This document shows positions 1 to 7,977 of a DNA stretch of 20,227 bases, piece by piece. Position 1 is the first letter of the stretch, and the number at the start of each line of letters is the position of its first letter. The notes under the pieces were generated by a model. That model did no database searches and was not told where the DNA came from. It worked only from the letters and a program-made list of their open reading frames with translations. The stretch is from positions 1 through 20,227 of the forward strand of contig CAJGEC010000028.1 in the NCBI GenBank assembly GCA_904502285.1. Reading direction: 5' to 3'. Both the position numbers and the translations under genes were made by a program. This DNA is from an uncultured Alistipes sp. GTDB lineage: Bacteria; Bacteroidota; Bacteroidia; Bacteroidales; Rikenellaceae.

Positions 1-37
1 ACACCACCACAGCAATTAGTTGTAGTGGTGTTTTTTT
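1..37 (+). terminator. Intrinsic terminator at window edge
   Basis: The arms acaccac (1-7) and gtggtgt (25-31) pair, the stem continues inward past one C/A mismatch, and seven T follow on the plus strand (31-37). It probably ends a plus-strand gene lying to the left of the window, which cannot be seen. Confidence 0.6.
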
Positions 38-150
38 GTAGTTCTGCATCAAAACCTCAACCGTGTCGATTTAATACTTAAACCACTAATATTGGGATAT
101 TTCCATTCGCAGCGATTTAAGATAAAGCATTAAAGTGATGCGGAGAAATA

Positions 151-185
151 ATAAAAACACCCACGGGCTATGTGCTCGTGGGTGT
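151..185 (-). terminator. Hairpin terminator, minus strand
   Basis: A perfect 9-bp stem (acacccacg at 157-165 with cgtgggtgt at 177-185) is followed on the minus strand by TTTTTATTAT. It is the second terminator-like hairpin downstream of the minus-strand gene that ends at 278, and may be a backup stop or belong to a lost gene. Confidence 0.6.
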
Positions 186-221
186 ATGTATTTGTGGTAG
201 GGAGTTGAGACCTTTTATAGA

Positions 222-258
222 AAATAAAAAAGCCCGTCATGCGAAATGCAAAACGGGC
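222..258 (-). terminator. Intrinsic terminator of the 278-937 gene
   Basis: The arms gcccgt (232-237) and acgggc (253-258) form a stem. On the minus strand it is followed directly by TTTTTTATTTT. It starts about 20 nt past the stop codon of the minus-strand gene at 278, so it is the likely end of that transcript and perhaps of read-through from the fimbrillin operon. Confidence 0.75.
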
Positions 259-277
259 ATCATTATCACTATCAGCA

Positions 278-937
278 CTATGGTATAATCCTTGGATAAT
301 TAATATTTGGGTCGTTAATAATACTATTTAAAATTTGCGAAGATGCATTGTTTATGACATAACTAGGACAAATACGATTAGTAGTCTTTTTTATATTGGC
401 ATTTTCGTATTTAAGCATTTTGGTAATGTGCATCTTGTCGAGAATGCCTATAATAGTAGATGTACATGGATTACTAATATACGCTTGTTTTAGTGCCTCG
501 GTAACATCCTTGACCGGCGTTGTGTGTTCATCAATAAATACCGAGTTGTAGGCAATAGGTTGTCCAGCAACAATATTTTTTGTTATCACAGATTTCTTCT
601 TTGTGCCTACACAAGTATCTACCTGAATGTTATTTTGAGGTACGATAACATCTTGATAAGTATATTTGTAAATATCGCCAAGATTCAACCCCATATTTTG
701 CCATACTTGCCCAGCACCTACCGAAATATGAATATTACTATCTGGAACTAAATATTGCCTTATGCACTGATTTAACAAATAACGATAACTCACTCCATAG
801 CTATGCTTGGGTCTCTGAAGATGTAAACTCGTTAGCGCATACTCGATAATTTTAACTAATGGTCTGTTTATCTGCTTTCTTTGGGGTTTATTGGGTAAAC
901 CGACATAAGAAATTGGTTTATTTATCTTTTTCCCCAT
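278..937 (-). CDS. Hypothetical protein, unrecognised, AT-rich
   Basis: This 219-aa soluble protein has no signal peptide or membrane helix. The first ~30 residues are basic (GKKINKP, KPQRKQINRP), and the middle contains FIDEHTTPVKDVTEAL. I do not recognise the family. A charged EH..PVK segment followed by a helical stretch occurs in some nuclease-like proteins, but that is too thin to assign a function. Base and codon use are more AT-rich than in the surface genes beside it, which suggests separate acquisition. It lies 73 nt downstream of the fimbrillin-FISUMP gene on the same strand, with a 12-bp hairpin in the gap, and has its own strong terminator. No clear -33/-7 promoter was seen, so it may rely on read-through. 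The open frame with a terminator supports a real gene; the role is unknown. Confidence 0.6.
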   Translation of the reverse strand: MGKKINKPISYVGLPNKPQRKQINRPLVKIIEYALTSLHLQRPKHSYGVSYRYLLNQCIRQYLVPDSNIHISVGAGQVWQNMGLNLGDIYKYTYQDVIVPQNNIQVDTCVGTKKKSVITKNIVAGQPIAYNSVFIDEHTTPVKDVTEALKQAYISNPCTSTIIGILDKMHITKMLKYENANIKKTTNRICPSYVINNASSQILNSIINDPNINYPRIIP

Positions 938-954
938 AGCTTTTTCTATTTTAA

Positions 955-985
955 GGTTGGTAGTGGTTACGATCCACCACCAACC
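955..985 (-). terminator. 12-bp hairpin between operon end and next gene
   Basis: ggttggtagtgg (955-966) pairs with ccaccaccaacc (974-985) around a 7-nt loop, with one wobble-type position. It sits between the stop at 1011 and the start at 937, both on the minus strand. There is no run of T after it on either strand, so it may be a weak terminator, an mRNA-end stabiliser, or an attenuator for the 278-937 gene. Confidence 0.45.
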
Positions 986-1010
986 GATATTAAAATTGAG
1001 TTACCTGTTT

Positions 1011-2969
1011 TTATTCTTTTATGCAACGGACAGGAACTCCAAATGCTCTATAATCACCCTCCGTTCCAGGTGGATTACCATATAAATAACCATTTGGGCT
1101 ATAAGAAAATGAGTGTGCGTTTTCAGGGCTGCTAATTGACGCCGACCAACAGTAACCATTCTCAGAGACTCTTTCGTCAAGCATTTCATCATCATAGTGA
1201 TGTATTCCCGTACTGGGATACCAAGCCATAGTTTTATCCGCAAGTTCCCAATATAAGCCATCACCATTACCTTTTGAATTAACATACGCTTTTGCCCAGA
1301 TACCATCCTTACCACCAGCAGGTACGCGATAGCCGGCAGGGCAAGGATCAAAAGGGGTCTTTTTAGATTCAGACCATCGCAAATCACCTATTTGCAAGCC
1401 AAAACCAGAACCTTCACACCATTCTCCCCAGGGAATTCTAATAAATGTCATTGGATTTGACAATGCGTATACAGATGTTTTGGGACCACTAATAGATGTC
1501 CAATTCCCCGTAGACGCAGCATCCCTACTACCAACTTCACTAGAACCATACCCCATAAATGGATCTTTTCGTCCCCACTGGTATAGGAGACCAAATGCGC
1601 CAACATCGCCAGGAGTAGCAGAAGTTGCACCAAGATTGCGGTCCATCATTGTGCCAGCGTTATTAGCATAGACCTGGTCGTTCCAACCCTCCTCCGAACA
1701 CCAGATATGCCAAGACCATAGGATTACACCCTTGGAGTTGCGGGCAGCAATCAAAGCGTTACCATTGTTGAAATTCTCGGCTGTAGAGAAGTAGATATAG
1801 CCATCCTGATAGCCAGTTGAGGCAATCAAGTCGCCCACATTTGGCATAACATCTGTGCCGAATGTCTCCCAAAGCACTTCGGTTTTCTTGACATTACCTA
1901 CCGAGTATTCGGTGTTGCCCAGAGTAGCCTTAAACTTGTAGTTGCCCGAAGCCTTTACAAGGTAGCAGTTAGCCGTGCCCTCTGCCGAGAGGTCGGTGTA
2001 ACCAGAAAGGTCAACACCACCTTCGCCACCTTCATCGTCACCAGAGCCTCCACCTATGTTGTTCCAGTCATCAATATCGCAGCCAATATCAATCTTGATA
2101 GAGATGGTAGAGGTGTTCAACACGGCTGTATAGGTGTAGGATGTTCCGGGCTTAAAGTTGAAAGAGTCCTCCAAGAGGTACGACACACTCTTTGAGTTAA
2201 TCTCCAATAGAGGCACTTTGCCCAACAGCATCTGTGGCACAACAATAGCCTCATAGACCACTGCCTCACCATCGGCAAAGGTGTGGATACCGCAGTTGCG
2301 CATCTTAATAGACTTTGTGCCAGCATAGGGATCTTTTACCACCGAACCAGTCGCAAGCGAGAACAATACATCGGTTACGGTTGAGTGAAGATGCACGGTT
2401 GCATCCTCAGGCAACGAGCCTTTGTAATCTTCGCCAGCCATAATCTTCACGACAAGGCGGCTCATAGAGTGCTGCATCTGCAAAGATACTGCACCATCGG
2501 TTTGTGCTACGCCCTCAGCCTTTGCCCAAAGTAGATCAGAGGCCTCGTATGCTCCATCCGCATCTTGGTCGAGAGCCACAGAGAATGGTTGTTCATCAAC
2601 ATCAGCTATTTCCATATACGGATAGTAGGCATATACATCGCTCTTGCCCTCGCCCCAATAGATTGTGCGCTCGGTTGCCCACGATGTACCATCGAATACC
2701 ATAGCCTCGTTATTGGCTCGGTTACCCGAAATTTGAAGTAGCATAGGGGTTGTGTCATCTGCGTAGTCGGTAACATATACGCCAATTTTATCCTCCGCCT
2801 CGAACGCGCCATTGCTTACGCGCGTATGTGCTGCGGGTGATGCCACATCGAATAGCATGCGGTTGTCGGTAGGTATCTCGGCATTGTTGGCCGCCTGCTC
2901 ACACGCAACCATACCCAATGCCAATGCTGCTATTGCTAAATATTTAGTTTTCATACTCTTATGCTTCAT
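1011..2969 (-). CDS. Fimbrillin-like lipoprotein with C-terminal FISUMP domain
   Basis: This 652-aa surface lipoprotein has a signal peptide with lipobox GMVAC (Cys23 from the first Met, Cys18 from Met6). Residues ~35-310 look like a fimbrillin (Mfa/FimA-like) domain: an N-terminal 'TR...F...DKIGVYV' stretch, YYPYME, a 'YEASDLLWAKAEGV' segment, and a closing strand ending in DDW near 303. A Gly/Asp linker (GGGSGDDEGGEGG) leads to a C-terminal FISUMP-type domain (~325-650). Its hallmarks are DRNLGATSA, LYQWGRKDPFMG, CPAGYRVP, CWSAS and a final PVRCIKE. The start overlaps the upstream stop by one base (TAATG), which points to translational coupling. Met6 (position 2954) is an equally credible start because it gives a tighter signal peptide. 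The protein is probably exposed on the outer membrane. A role in adhesion or as a pilus tip/accessory subunit is inference. Confidence 0.85.
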   Translation of the reverse strand: MKHKSMKTKYLAIAALALGMVACEQAANNAEIPTDNRMLFDVASPAAHTRVSNGAFEAEDKIGVYVTDYADDTTPMLLQISGNRANNEAMVFDGTSWATERTIYWGEGKSDVYAYYPYMEIADVDEQPFSVALDQDADGAYEASDLLWAKAEGVAQTDGAVSLQMQHSMSRLVVKIMAGEDYKGSLPEDATVHLHSTVTDVLFSLATGSVVKDPYAGTKSIKMRNCGIHTFADGEAVVYEAIVVPQMLLGKVPLLEINSKSVSYLLEDSFNFKPGTSYTYTAVLNTSTISIKIDIGCDIDDWNNIGGGSGDDEGGEGGVDLSGYTDLSAEGTANCYLVKASGNYKFKATLGNTEYSVGNVKKTEVLWETFGTDVMPNVGDLIASTGYQDGYIYFSTAENFNNGNALIAARNSKGVILWSWHIWCSEEGWNDQVYANNAGTMMDRNLGATSATPGDVGAFGLLYQWGRKDPFMGYGSSEVGSRDAASTGNWTSISGPKTSVYALSNPMTFIRIPWGEWCEGSGFGLQIGDLRWSESKKTPFDPCPAGYRVPAGGKDGIWAKAYVNSKGNGDGLYWELADKTMAWYPSTGIHHYDDEMLDERVSENGYCWSASISSPENAHSFSYSPNGYLYGNPPGTEGDYRAFGVPVRCIKE

Positions 2970-5900
2970 TAAAATTTACTCTTGTCAAACTCTGGTTTTT
3001 CGCCCATAAACTTCGGTGGTCGCTGATTGAACTGCGAAGAGCCACTTGTGCTACTAACTCCATTCCACGCTGCACGGGTTTCTGGGTTCGCGCTCGATGG
3101 TAGCGACTCGTAATCCTTCGCCTTGAATGCCTCGAACGAATACTCCTCGCCCGCATACTTCATAATGCGCTTAACCATTGCTTCGCGCGAAATGGCGTTG
3201 TAGTAGGCAATATTGTTGTTCATACACGATGTTGCCTCCGAGCGATATACACCGCGAGTGTGCATGAATGCTCCCTCATATACATCGACCACATTCGAGT
3301 ATTGCGGGTCAAAGATCAAGTGCGACCACTCTATCTCGTTCCAATCTCCCGTTAGTGAGATATTCTCATAGAAGCCATACGATTTCATATTCCAAATAGC
3401 AGGTCTTAAATCACCACAACCGAGACCACAAGCAGAGATAAATGTGTTATGGTAGATATACTCATCCGCGAGCTTACCGAAGCCGTGACCACCAGCCTCG
3501 TGGTGTACCAAACCTTGGAAGTCGTATGGCGCAGGGTCGGTACTCATAGGCACAACAGCTACCGCCGAGCCATCACCATACATATAACAGAGTCCGCTGT
3601 ACTCATTGCTATTCTCAACGAGGATTACAAGCGTAGTAGCCACATCGTCGTTGATAGGAGCCACACACGCACCTGCAAATACGGTCTCGAAGTTAGGTTC
3701 AACTCCTGCATTTAAGGTATATTGCGAGCCGAAACGAGCCTCACGAATGGTATTGACCGTACCCATACCGCTGTCAGCTGACATACCGAATACAGTATAG
3801 ACATTAAAGTAGTCCTTGTAGGTCAAGTATGGCTCAATATCAAAGAAGTATGTATAAGCATCCTTCATTGCTTGGAGATACTTGCCCTCAGCAATATCTT
3901 TGGCATCGAAGCAGTCGCCCATAATCACGATATTCACACCATTGCCAACGCCTTTCTCCTGCAAGGTGATAAGGTCGCCATCACCATACTCGTAATCGTA
4001 CTGCTCAACAGTCATTCGTGAACGATAGTCCTTGCCATCGAGCAAGAATACAATCTCGCCCGCACGACCATTGTGGGTGGTGGTAGTAGTGTTGCCAAAA
4101 CTATCCATAACCTGAATAACTTCAAATGTACCGACATCAGCTGTAGCCATCTCGTTTACGGTGACAGTCACCTCGGTCTTACCTACACCCGAAGATGGGG
4201 TAACGGTTACCCACTCCGGTGCAGACTCTACCGACCACGCCTCGCCCGCATTAGCGCGTACAAGGAATCTCTTGGAATGTTCAGCGTTGAGAGTGCGGAG
4301 CAGATTGCGCGAGATAGAGAACTCGCGGTGCGCCTCAATACGCTTAAACTCATCCCAACCCGAAGCAAACTGATACTTCTTTACCGACTCCTCGGGAACC
4401 TCTACCACAAAATTATCCTTTGCAACACCATTAAAGCAACTTGCATCAACCATTGGAGGATTCTTTGCTTTGCTGACGAATGAGGTAATATAGAAGCAGT
4501 TAGCAAATGCCTCCGATTCAATAACCTCTACATCTTTATGAAGTACGACACCTTCAATATTACTACAACCTGCAAACAAATATGATGGAATAACTGTAAT
4601 ATTCTTTGGAATCTCAACAACTCCACTCAATCGCCAGCAGCTACTAAACGCACCAGAACCTAATGAAATCAAATCTTTTGGTAAAATAAGTGTGCCGTTG
4701 AACTCTGTATACGCAAATGCGTTACCTCCAATCGTGGTAACAGTTGACGGAATATTCAACTCGCCCTTGAACTTTGTACCACTAAATGCGACTGACTGAA
4801 TCTCTATCAAACCCATAGGCAAGGTAAGGTTTCCAGTGAAACCGCAACCAGAGAAAGAACCTGAATTAACAATCTTAATACCACTCGGAATAGTCAAAGA
4901 GCCAGTCAGACCATAACAATATTGAAATGCCGATGAGCCAATATACTCCAAGCCCTCTGGTAATGCGAGGCTACCCTTGATAGCTGAATATTCAAAAGCA
5001 CTATCACCTATTTTCTTTAGTGATGCTGGGAGGGACATCTCGCACATCAACGATTTACAACTGCTAAATGCCCATGAACCAATCTCCTCCAAAGTAGAAG
5101 GGAATTGGACATTGGTAATTTTGGTATTATTAAAACCAGAGACATACTTCAAACCCTCTGGCAACAGAACTGTACCAGTGAGTGAGGTTCCTGAGAATGC
5201 ACCGCCCTCAATGCGCTCTAATTTATCTGGAAGAACGCACTTGATAAGGGTGTTTCTACCACTGAATGCTTCCCTTGGTATCATATATACTCCCTCAATC
5301 TTACTCTCCACCTCCTTAAGGTTAAGTCTCATAAGCGATGTCATCTTCTCACGCATAAAGGTGTAGTCATCTGCATCGATACTACCCGTAAGTTTTAAGT
5401 TCTTAATAGTTGTAACGTCCATCTCCAAGCGATCAATCATCTGGGCTTCCAGCTGACCTGCGATGGGGTTATGCACAACTACATACTCACGGGCATCGTC
5501 CTGATGCGAAGCGTTATCTGCCTCCCAAGCAGTGATAGCAACGCTAACCTCCTTGAACTCGATGCCTGTCTGCTCCTTCTTCGACACCTCGATAGTGAAC
5601 TTGTGCATCTTGCCCGACACATAGTCAAAGGTAGTAGGCACACCATCTACCTTATATTTGTAATTATATGGCGTACCGTCAACAGTAATCGAGAACAGCG
5701 ACTCGCCCGAGCCAACACTCTGCGGTACAACCACAGCACGATAGTTACCACCATCAACAAATGGGATAATGTCGTCGGCAGGTTTCTCGCCCGTAGGAGT
5801 TACCGTACCCGTAGCAAGATCGATAGTAGACTTGCGGATGGTGTTCTTAACGAGCACCTCCTTCTGGAGTTGTGCCCACTCGCCATCGCCCCAACCACTA

Positions 5901-6475
5901 CCCTCGACAAGCGTTACATATACGCCCGCCATACGGTGATAGAAGGTCATCTTGATACGCTTCTCGGTAGGAGCAACATTCGTAGCCTTGCTCCACAAGA
6001 AATCTGATGCCTCGTAGCCAGCCATAAGACCGTGACCAGCCTCGGTATTCTGCTTGCGCTGCACCTCGAAAGGATACTTCGTAACCGACTCGGGATTAGC
6101 GTATGGATAGTAGCCGATAAGGTCTACAGCGGTATCGTCGTCAAGGAAATAGACATCATACTCTGGAATCCACTTGTACTCCTCGAAGTCGAACATATAT
6201 CTCACATTGTCGGCTTGGTTGCCCCCCACTTGAAGCGTGCCGGGGGCACCATCCACATAGTTTACTGCATAGATACCAACAGCATCTCCATCGCAAAAAC
6301 CACTATCTGTAGCGCGAGTGCTACTAACTTGGTTGATGTTGTTTTCGATATCGATTCTCAAATCACCACTGGGGGTAGAAGGTGTTGGCGAGTCGATAAT
6401 CGGCTCATCGAAATCTTGTGTACAGCCCGCAAAGAGCAGTGCTGCACAAAAAAGTGTTAAATATAATTTTTTCAT
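2969..6475 (-). CDS. Multidomain lipoprotein: fimbrillin + LRR + BACON + M64 metallopeptidase
   Basis: This 1168-aa lipoprotein has a signal ending in FAGC (Cys18). Domains in order: fimbrillin-like ~40-320 (TRATDSGFCDGDAVGIYAVN, YEASDFLWSKATNV, closing strand at AITAW); BspA-type leucine-rich repeats ~380-690 (LPEGLEYIGSSAFQYC and similar, about 23 residues each); BACON-like beta domain ~718-795 (SAPEWVTVTPSSGVGKTEV); and M64 (IgA-peptidase-like) metallopeptidase ~800-1140. The zinc-site motif is HHEAGGHGFGKLADEY with HEAGGH at 992-997, which has three residues between Glu and the second His. Start choice: the frame stays open upstream to 6574, but only Met at 6475 gives a lipoprotein signal, and the upstream part overlaps the small gene 6489-6644. 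A GGAGGAG stretch precedes the start. It is probably a surface-anchored protease with adhesive modules; the substrate is unknown. Confidence 0.88.
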   Translation of the reverse strand: MKKLYLTLFCAALLFAGCTQDFDEPIIDSPTPSTPSGDLRIDIENNINQVSSTRATDSGFCDGDAVGIYAVNYVDGAPGTLQVGGNQADNVRYMFDFEEYKWIPEYDVYFLDDDTAVDLIGYYPYANPESVTKYPFEVQRKQNTEAGHGLMAGYEASDFLWSKATNVAPTEKRIKMTFYHRMAGVYVTLVEGSGWGDGEWAQLQKEVLVKNTIRKSTIDLATGTVTPTGEKPADDIIPFVDGGNYRAVVVPQSVGSGESLFSITVDGTPYNYKYKVDGVPTTFDYVSGKMHKFTIEVSKKEQTGIEFKEVSVAITAWEADNASHQDDAREYVVVHNPIAGQLEAQMIDRLEMDVTTIKNLKLTGSIDADDYTFMREKMTSLMRLNLKEVESKIEGVYMIPREAFSGRNTLIKCVLPDKLERIEGGAFSGTSLTGTVLLPEGLKYVSGFNNTKITNVQFPSTLEEIGSWAFSSCKSLMCEMSLPASLKKIGDSAFEYSAIKGSLALPEGLEYIGSSAFQYCYGLTGSLTIPSGIKIVNSGSFSGCGFTGNLTLPMGLIEIQSVAFSGTKFKGELNIPSTVTTIGGNAFAYTEFNGTLILPKDLISLGSGAFSSCWRLSGVVEIPKNITVIPSYLFAGCSNIEGVVLHKDVEVIESEAFANCFYITSFVSKAKNPPMVDASCFNGVAKDNFVVEVPEESVKKYQFASGWDEFKRIEAHREFSISRNLLRTLNAEHSKRFLVRANAGEAWSVESAPEWVTVTPSSGVGKTEVTVTVNEMATADVGTFEVIQVMDSFGNTTTTTHNGRAGEIVFLLDGKDYRSRMTVEQYDYEYGDGDLITLQEKGVGNGVNIVIMGDCFDAKDIAEGKYLQAMKDAYTYFFDIEPYLTYKDYFNVYTVFGMSADSGMGTVNTIREARFGSQYTLNAGVEPNFETVFAGACVAPINDDVATTLVILVENSNEYSGLCYMYGDGSAVAVVPMSTDPAPYDFQGLVHHEAGGHGFGKLADEYIYHNTFISACGLGCGDLRPAIWNMKSYGFYENISLTGDWNEIEWSHLIFDPQYSNVVDVYEGAFMHTRGVYRSEATSCMNNNIAYYNAISREAMVKRIMKYAGEEYSFEAFKAKDYESLPSSANPETRAAWNGVSSTSGSSQFNQRPPKFMGEKPEFDKSKF

Positions 6476-6488
6476 AATGCATATCCTA

Positions 6489-6644
6489 TTAAATATCTCC
6501 TCCATAATCCTCGTCATCGGTCTCCCACCCGCCAATGCCGATATTGACATCAGGGGAGCCCTGACTTGCGCCAAAGCCCTGCTCGACCTCTATGTCAAGC
6601 AAGGTAATTTCGGGCGATATATAGTTTGTTTTACGCATAGTCAT
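6489..6644 (-). CDS. 51-aa small protein repeating the fimbrillin tail
   Basis: The frame starts MTMRKTNYISPEI, continues LLDIEVEQGFGAS, and ends VNIGIGGWETDDEDYGGDI. It begins 8 nt after the fimbrillin stop at 6653 and ends 13 nt before the peptidase lipoprotein start, so it fits the operon exactly. Met3 (6638) is an alternative start. It has no signal peptide or membrane helix. The last ~17 residues nearly duplicate the end of the neighbouring fimbrillin (VNVGIGGWETDEEDYGG), with roughly 80% DNA identity by eye over about 50 bases. The N-terminal 'YISPEITLLDIEVE' style is common in short Bacteroidales proteins of unknown role. Operon packing and a conserved tail support a real gene. Function is unknown; a strand-like helper for fimbrillin assembly is speculation. 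Confidence 0.75.
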   Translation of the reverse strand: MTMRKTNYISPEITLLDIEVEQGFGASQGSPDVNIGIGGWETDDEDYGGDI

Positions 6645-6652
6645 TAATTTGT

Positions 6653-7519
6653 TTACTCTGCCGAACCGCCATAGTCCTCCTCGTCAGTCTCCCAACCGCC
6701 AATGCCAACATTTACGCCATTGCTAACCTTGTTGAGTGTTACGGTGAACTTGTGTTGCTTGTTAGCCTTGAAGGTCATTGAGCGAGTCAAAGTGTAATCA
6801 ACGCCATCAACAGTTACAACAATCAAAGCACCCTCGGCAGTGGTCTGTGGAACGATAAGGGCTCGGTACTGACCATTCTCCAAATATGGAGTAACCTCTG
6901 TGGCGTTGCCACTAGCATTTGCCACACCAGTTGCGAGGTTAATAGTAGCATTTGTCTTAACACCGCAAATCTTTACCGACTTGGTTGCTGCGGCAAGGCT
7001 CTCCTCGGTATAGCCATCGCCCGGCTTGAGGATAACCAATGCGTTGCTGAATGTGTGGTTTGTAGTGATGTTTACAGCCTCCTCTGTAGGAGCAATGCCA
7101 GAAGTCTTACCCCACAAGAATTCCGAAGCCTTATAGTTTACCAATGAAGACTGGTCCGCCTTGGTAGCAAAAGTGTGAGCAGTTGTGCTTACGCCCTCGG
7201 CATAAGGATAGTAGCAGTAGAAGTCTGCCTTTGTAGTCTGGTCAAGCCAATAGATTGGTGTATCAGGTGTCCATTTGCTTGAATAAGTGAAGCCCATATT
7301 GTCTACATAGTTGCCCGATGCGACGAATGTGTCTGGCTCATTGACAACAAAGATACCAACCTTATCGCCCTGCTCGAAAGCCGAGTCAGTAGCACGAGTG
7401 AGGGTTGTTGAAATAGAGATAGGAATCTTCTGCTCCTCAGGCTGAGGGGCCTCAATAGTGATGTTGTCACAAGAGACGAGTGCTGTAGCAAGAGCTACCA
7501 AAGTGAAAAGCTTTTTCAT
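6653..7519 (-). CDS. Fimbrillin-family lipoprotein (Mfa/FimA-like)
   Basis: This 288-aa protein is the first gene of the operon. It has a lipoprotein signal ending ALVSC (Cys17). The typical fimbrillin pattern follows: ISISTTLTRATDSAFEQGDKVGIFVVNE with the conserved 'TR' and 'GD.IGIF' elements, YCYYPYAEG, YKASEFLWGKTSGIAPTEEAVNI, RALIVPQTT, and a closing KHKFTVTLNK...VGIGGW strand. Proteins of this family mature into type V pilus stalk or anchor subunits, or stay as surface lipoproteins. The canonical C-terminal Trp (residue ~276) is followed by an unusual acidic extension ETDEEDYGGSAE, which the next small gene echoes. Expression should start from the promoter at 7716-7746 and pass through a structured ~190-nt leader. 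Confidence 0.9.
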   Translation of the reverse strand: MKKLFTLVALATALVSCDNITIEAPQPEEQKIPISISTTLTRATDSAFEQGDKVGIFVVNEPDTFVASGNYVDNMGFTYSSKWTPDTPIYWLDQTTKADFYCYYPYAEGVSTTAHTFATKADQSSLVNYKASEFLWGKTSGIAPTEEAVNITTNHTFSNALVILKPGDGYTEESLAAATKSVKICGVKTNATINLATGVANASGNATEVTPYLENGQYRALIVPQTTAEGALIVVTVDGVDYTLTRSMTFKANKQHKFTVTLNKVSNGVNVGIGGWETDEEDYGGSAE

Positions 7520-7553
7520 AGTGTAAATTTTTATTTGTTATTATTTGTTTGTC

Positions 7554-7604
7554 AGCAAAATGCAAAAAGGGAAACACTCAGCCCCATCGGCTAAATGTCT
7601 CCCT
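7554..7604 (-). terminator. Terminator-like hairpin (attenuator candidate) in fimbrillin leader
   Basis: On the minus-strand RNA, 7604-7589 pairs with 7583-7568 in an uninterrupted 16-bp stem with three G-U wobbles and a 5-nt loop. It is followed by UUUUUGCAUUUUGC. The three wobble pairs exist only on the minus strand (they are A/C mismatches on plus), which shows the direction. It lies between the predicted transcription start (~7710) and the fimbrillin start codon, so it should stop most transcripts unless relieved. Confidence 0.7.
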
Positions 7605-7628
7605 GTACACAATCAGTGTGAGCGTATT

Positions 7629-7703
7629 TTACAAAATACCCCCCCCGTTATATAAGTAGTTCATTATCAGTGTATTACGTCCTTTATTCAAAATATCTTC
7701 CAT
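7629..7703 (-). CDS. Possible 24-codon leader peptide crossing a G8 tract
   Basis: The ATG at 7703 opens a frame (MEDILNKGRNT...LYNGGGIL) that ends at TAA 7631-7629. It starts only a few nucleotides after the predicted transcription start, and a second in-frame ATG lies at 7664. The glycine codons are the G8 tract itself. One extra G would extend the frame into the 5' arm of the downstream hairpin (stop TAG inside the stem). One fewer G would stop about 10 nt before it. No homology can be claimed. It could be a chance ORF. Confidence 0.3.
   Translation of the reverse strand: MEDILNKGRNTLIMNYLYNGGGIL
7638..7645 (-). repeat. G8 homopolymer in fimbrillin operon leader
   Basis: Eight consecutive C on plus (G on the transcript) lie directly 5' of TATTTTG on the minus strand, a layout that recalls the poly-G/-7 junctions at 10771-10787 and 17660-17675. 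The following gtattttgtaaaatac is a near-palindrome. Runs of this length are prone to slipped-strand change. Confidence 0.8.
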
Positions 7704-7715
7704 TTGAGTTACATA

Positions 7716-7746
7716 CAAAGGTAAGAAATATTTTACTTCGTACAAA
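7716..7746 (-). promoter_or_regulatory. Bacteroides-type promoter of the fimbrillin operon
   Basis: The minus strand reads TTTG (7746-7743), a 19-bp spacer, then TACCTTTG (7723-7716). This matches the -33 TTTG / -7 TAnnTTTG consensus with standard spacing. The predicted transcription start is near 7710, about 190 nt upstream of the fimbrillin ATG. Confidence 0.8.
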
Positions 7747-7920
7747 ATTTTGAGACAATTTTACACCACTCGCCCCACGAATCTCGCCCAGAACAATAAC
7801 ATCGCAGTAAAACTATCGGTGATGTGAGGGGTGAGCGTAATACAAAATCAATATTGCGACAAAACTATATCATCTCTGCTCTAAGATAACACATCTATAC
7901 CCAAGCTGATCTTTCCACAC
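7747..7920. other. Gene-free spacer
   Basis: I see no convincing gene here. It lies between the fimbrillin promoter and the terminator of the 58-aa gene. The only structure noted is the short palindrome caaaattttg at 7743-7752, which overlaps the -33 element. Confidence 0.5.
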
Positions 7921-7950
7921 AAAAAAAGACCGAGACAAAATATCTCGGTC
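7921..7950 (-). terminator. Intrinsic terminator of the 58-aa gene
   Basis: The perfect 8-bp stem gaccgaga (7928-7935) / tctcggtc (7943-7950) is followed on the minus strand by seven T. It lies about 28 nt after the stop of the 7978-8154 frame, and is a good argument that a transcribed gene precedes it. Confidence 0.85.
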
Positions 7951-7977
7951 AATATTAGTGGGTCATTAAACTTGTTA

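Noticed and set aside
4450..5300. Repeated sequence considered as a tandem-repeat array or CRISPR
   Set aside because: The repeats are the DNA of degenerate leucine-rich repeats in the peptidase lipoprotein; there are no identical repeats with regular spacers, and no CRISPR is seen anywhere in the window.
5471..6007. 178-codon open frame antisense to the peptidase lipoprotein (and similar antisense frames in the kinase and catalase genes)
   Set aside because: They mirror the codon structure of the strong genes on the other strand and have no features of their own.
6476..6574. Upstream extension of the M64 lipoprotein frame to 6574
   Set aside because: The added 33 residues lack a signal, overlap the small gene 6489-6644 in another frame, and would bury the clear lipoprotein signal.
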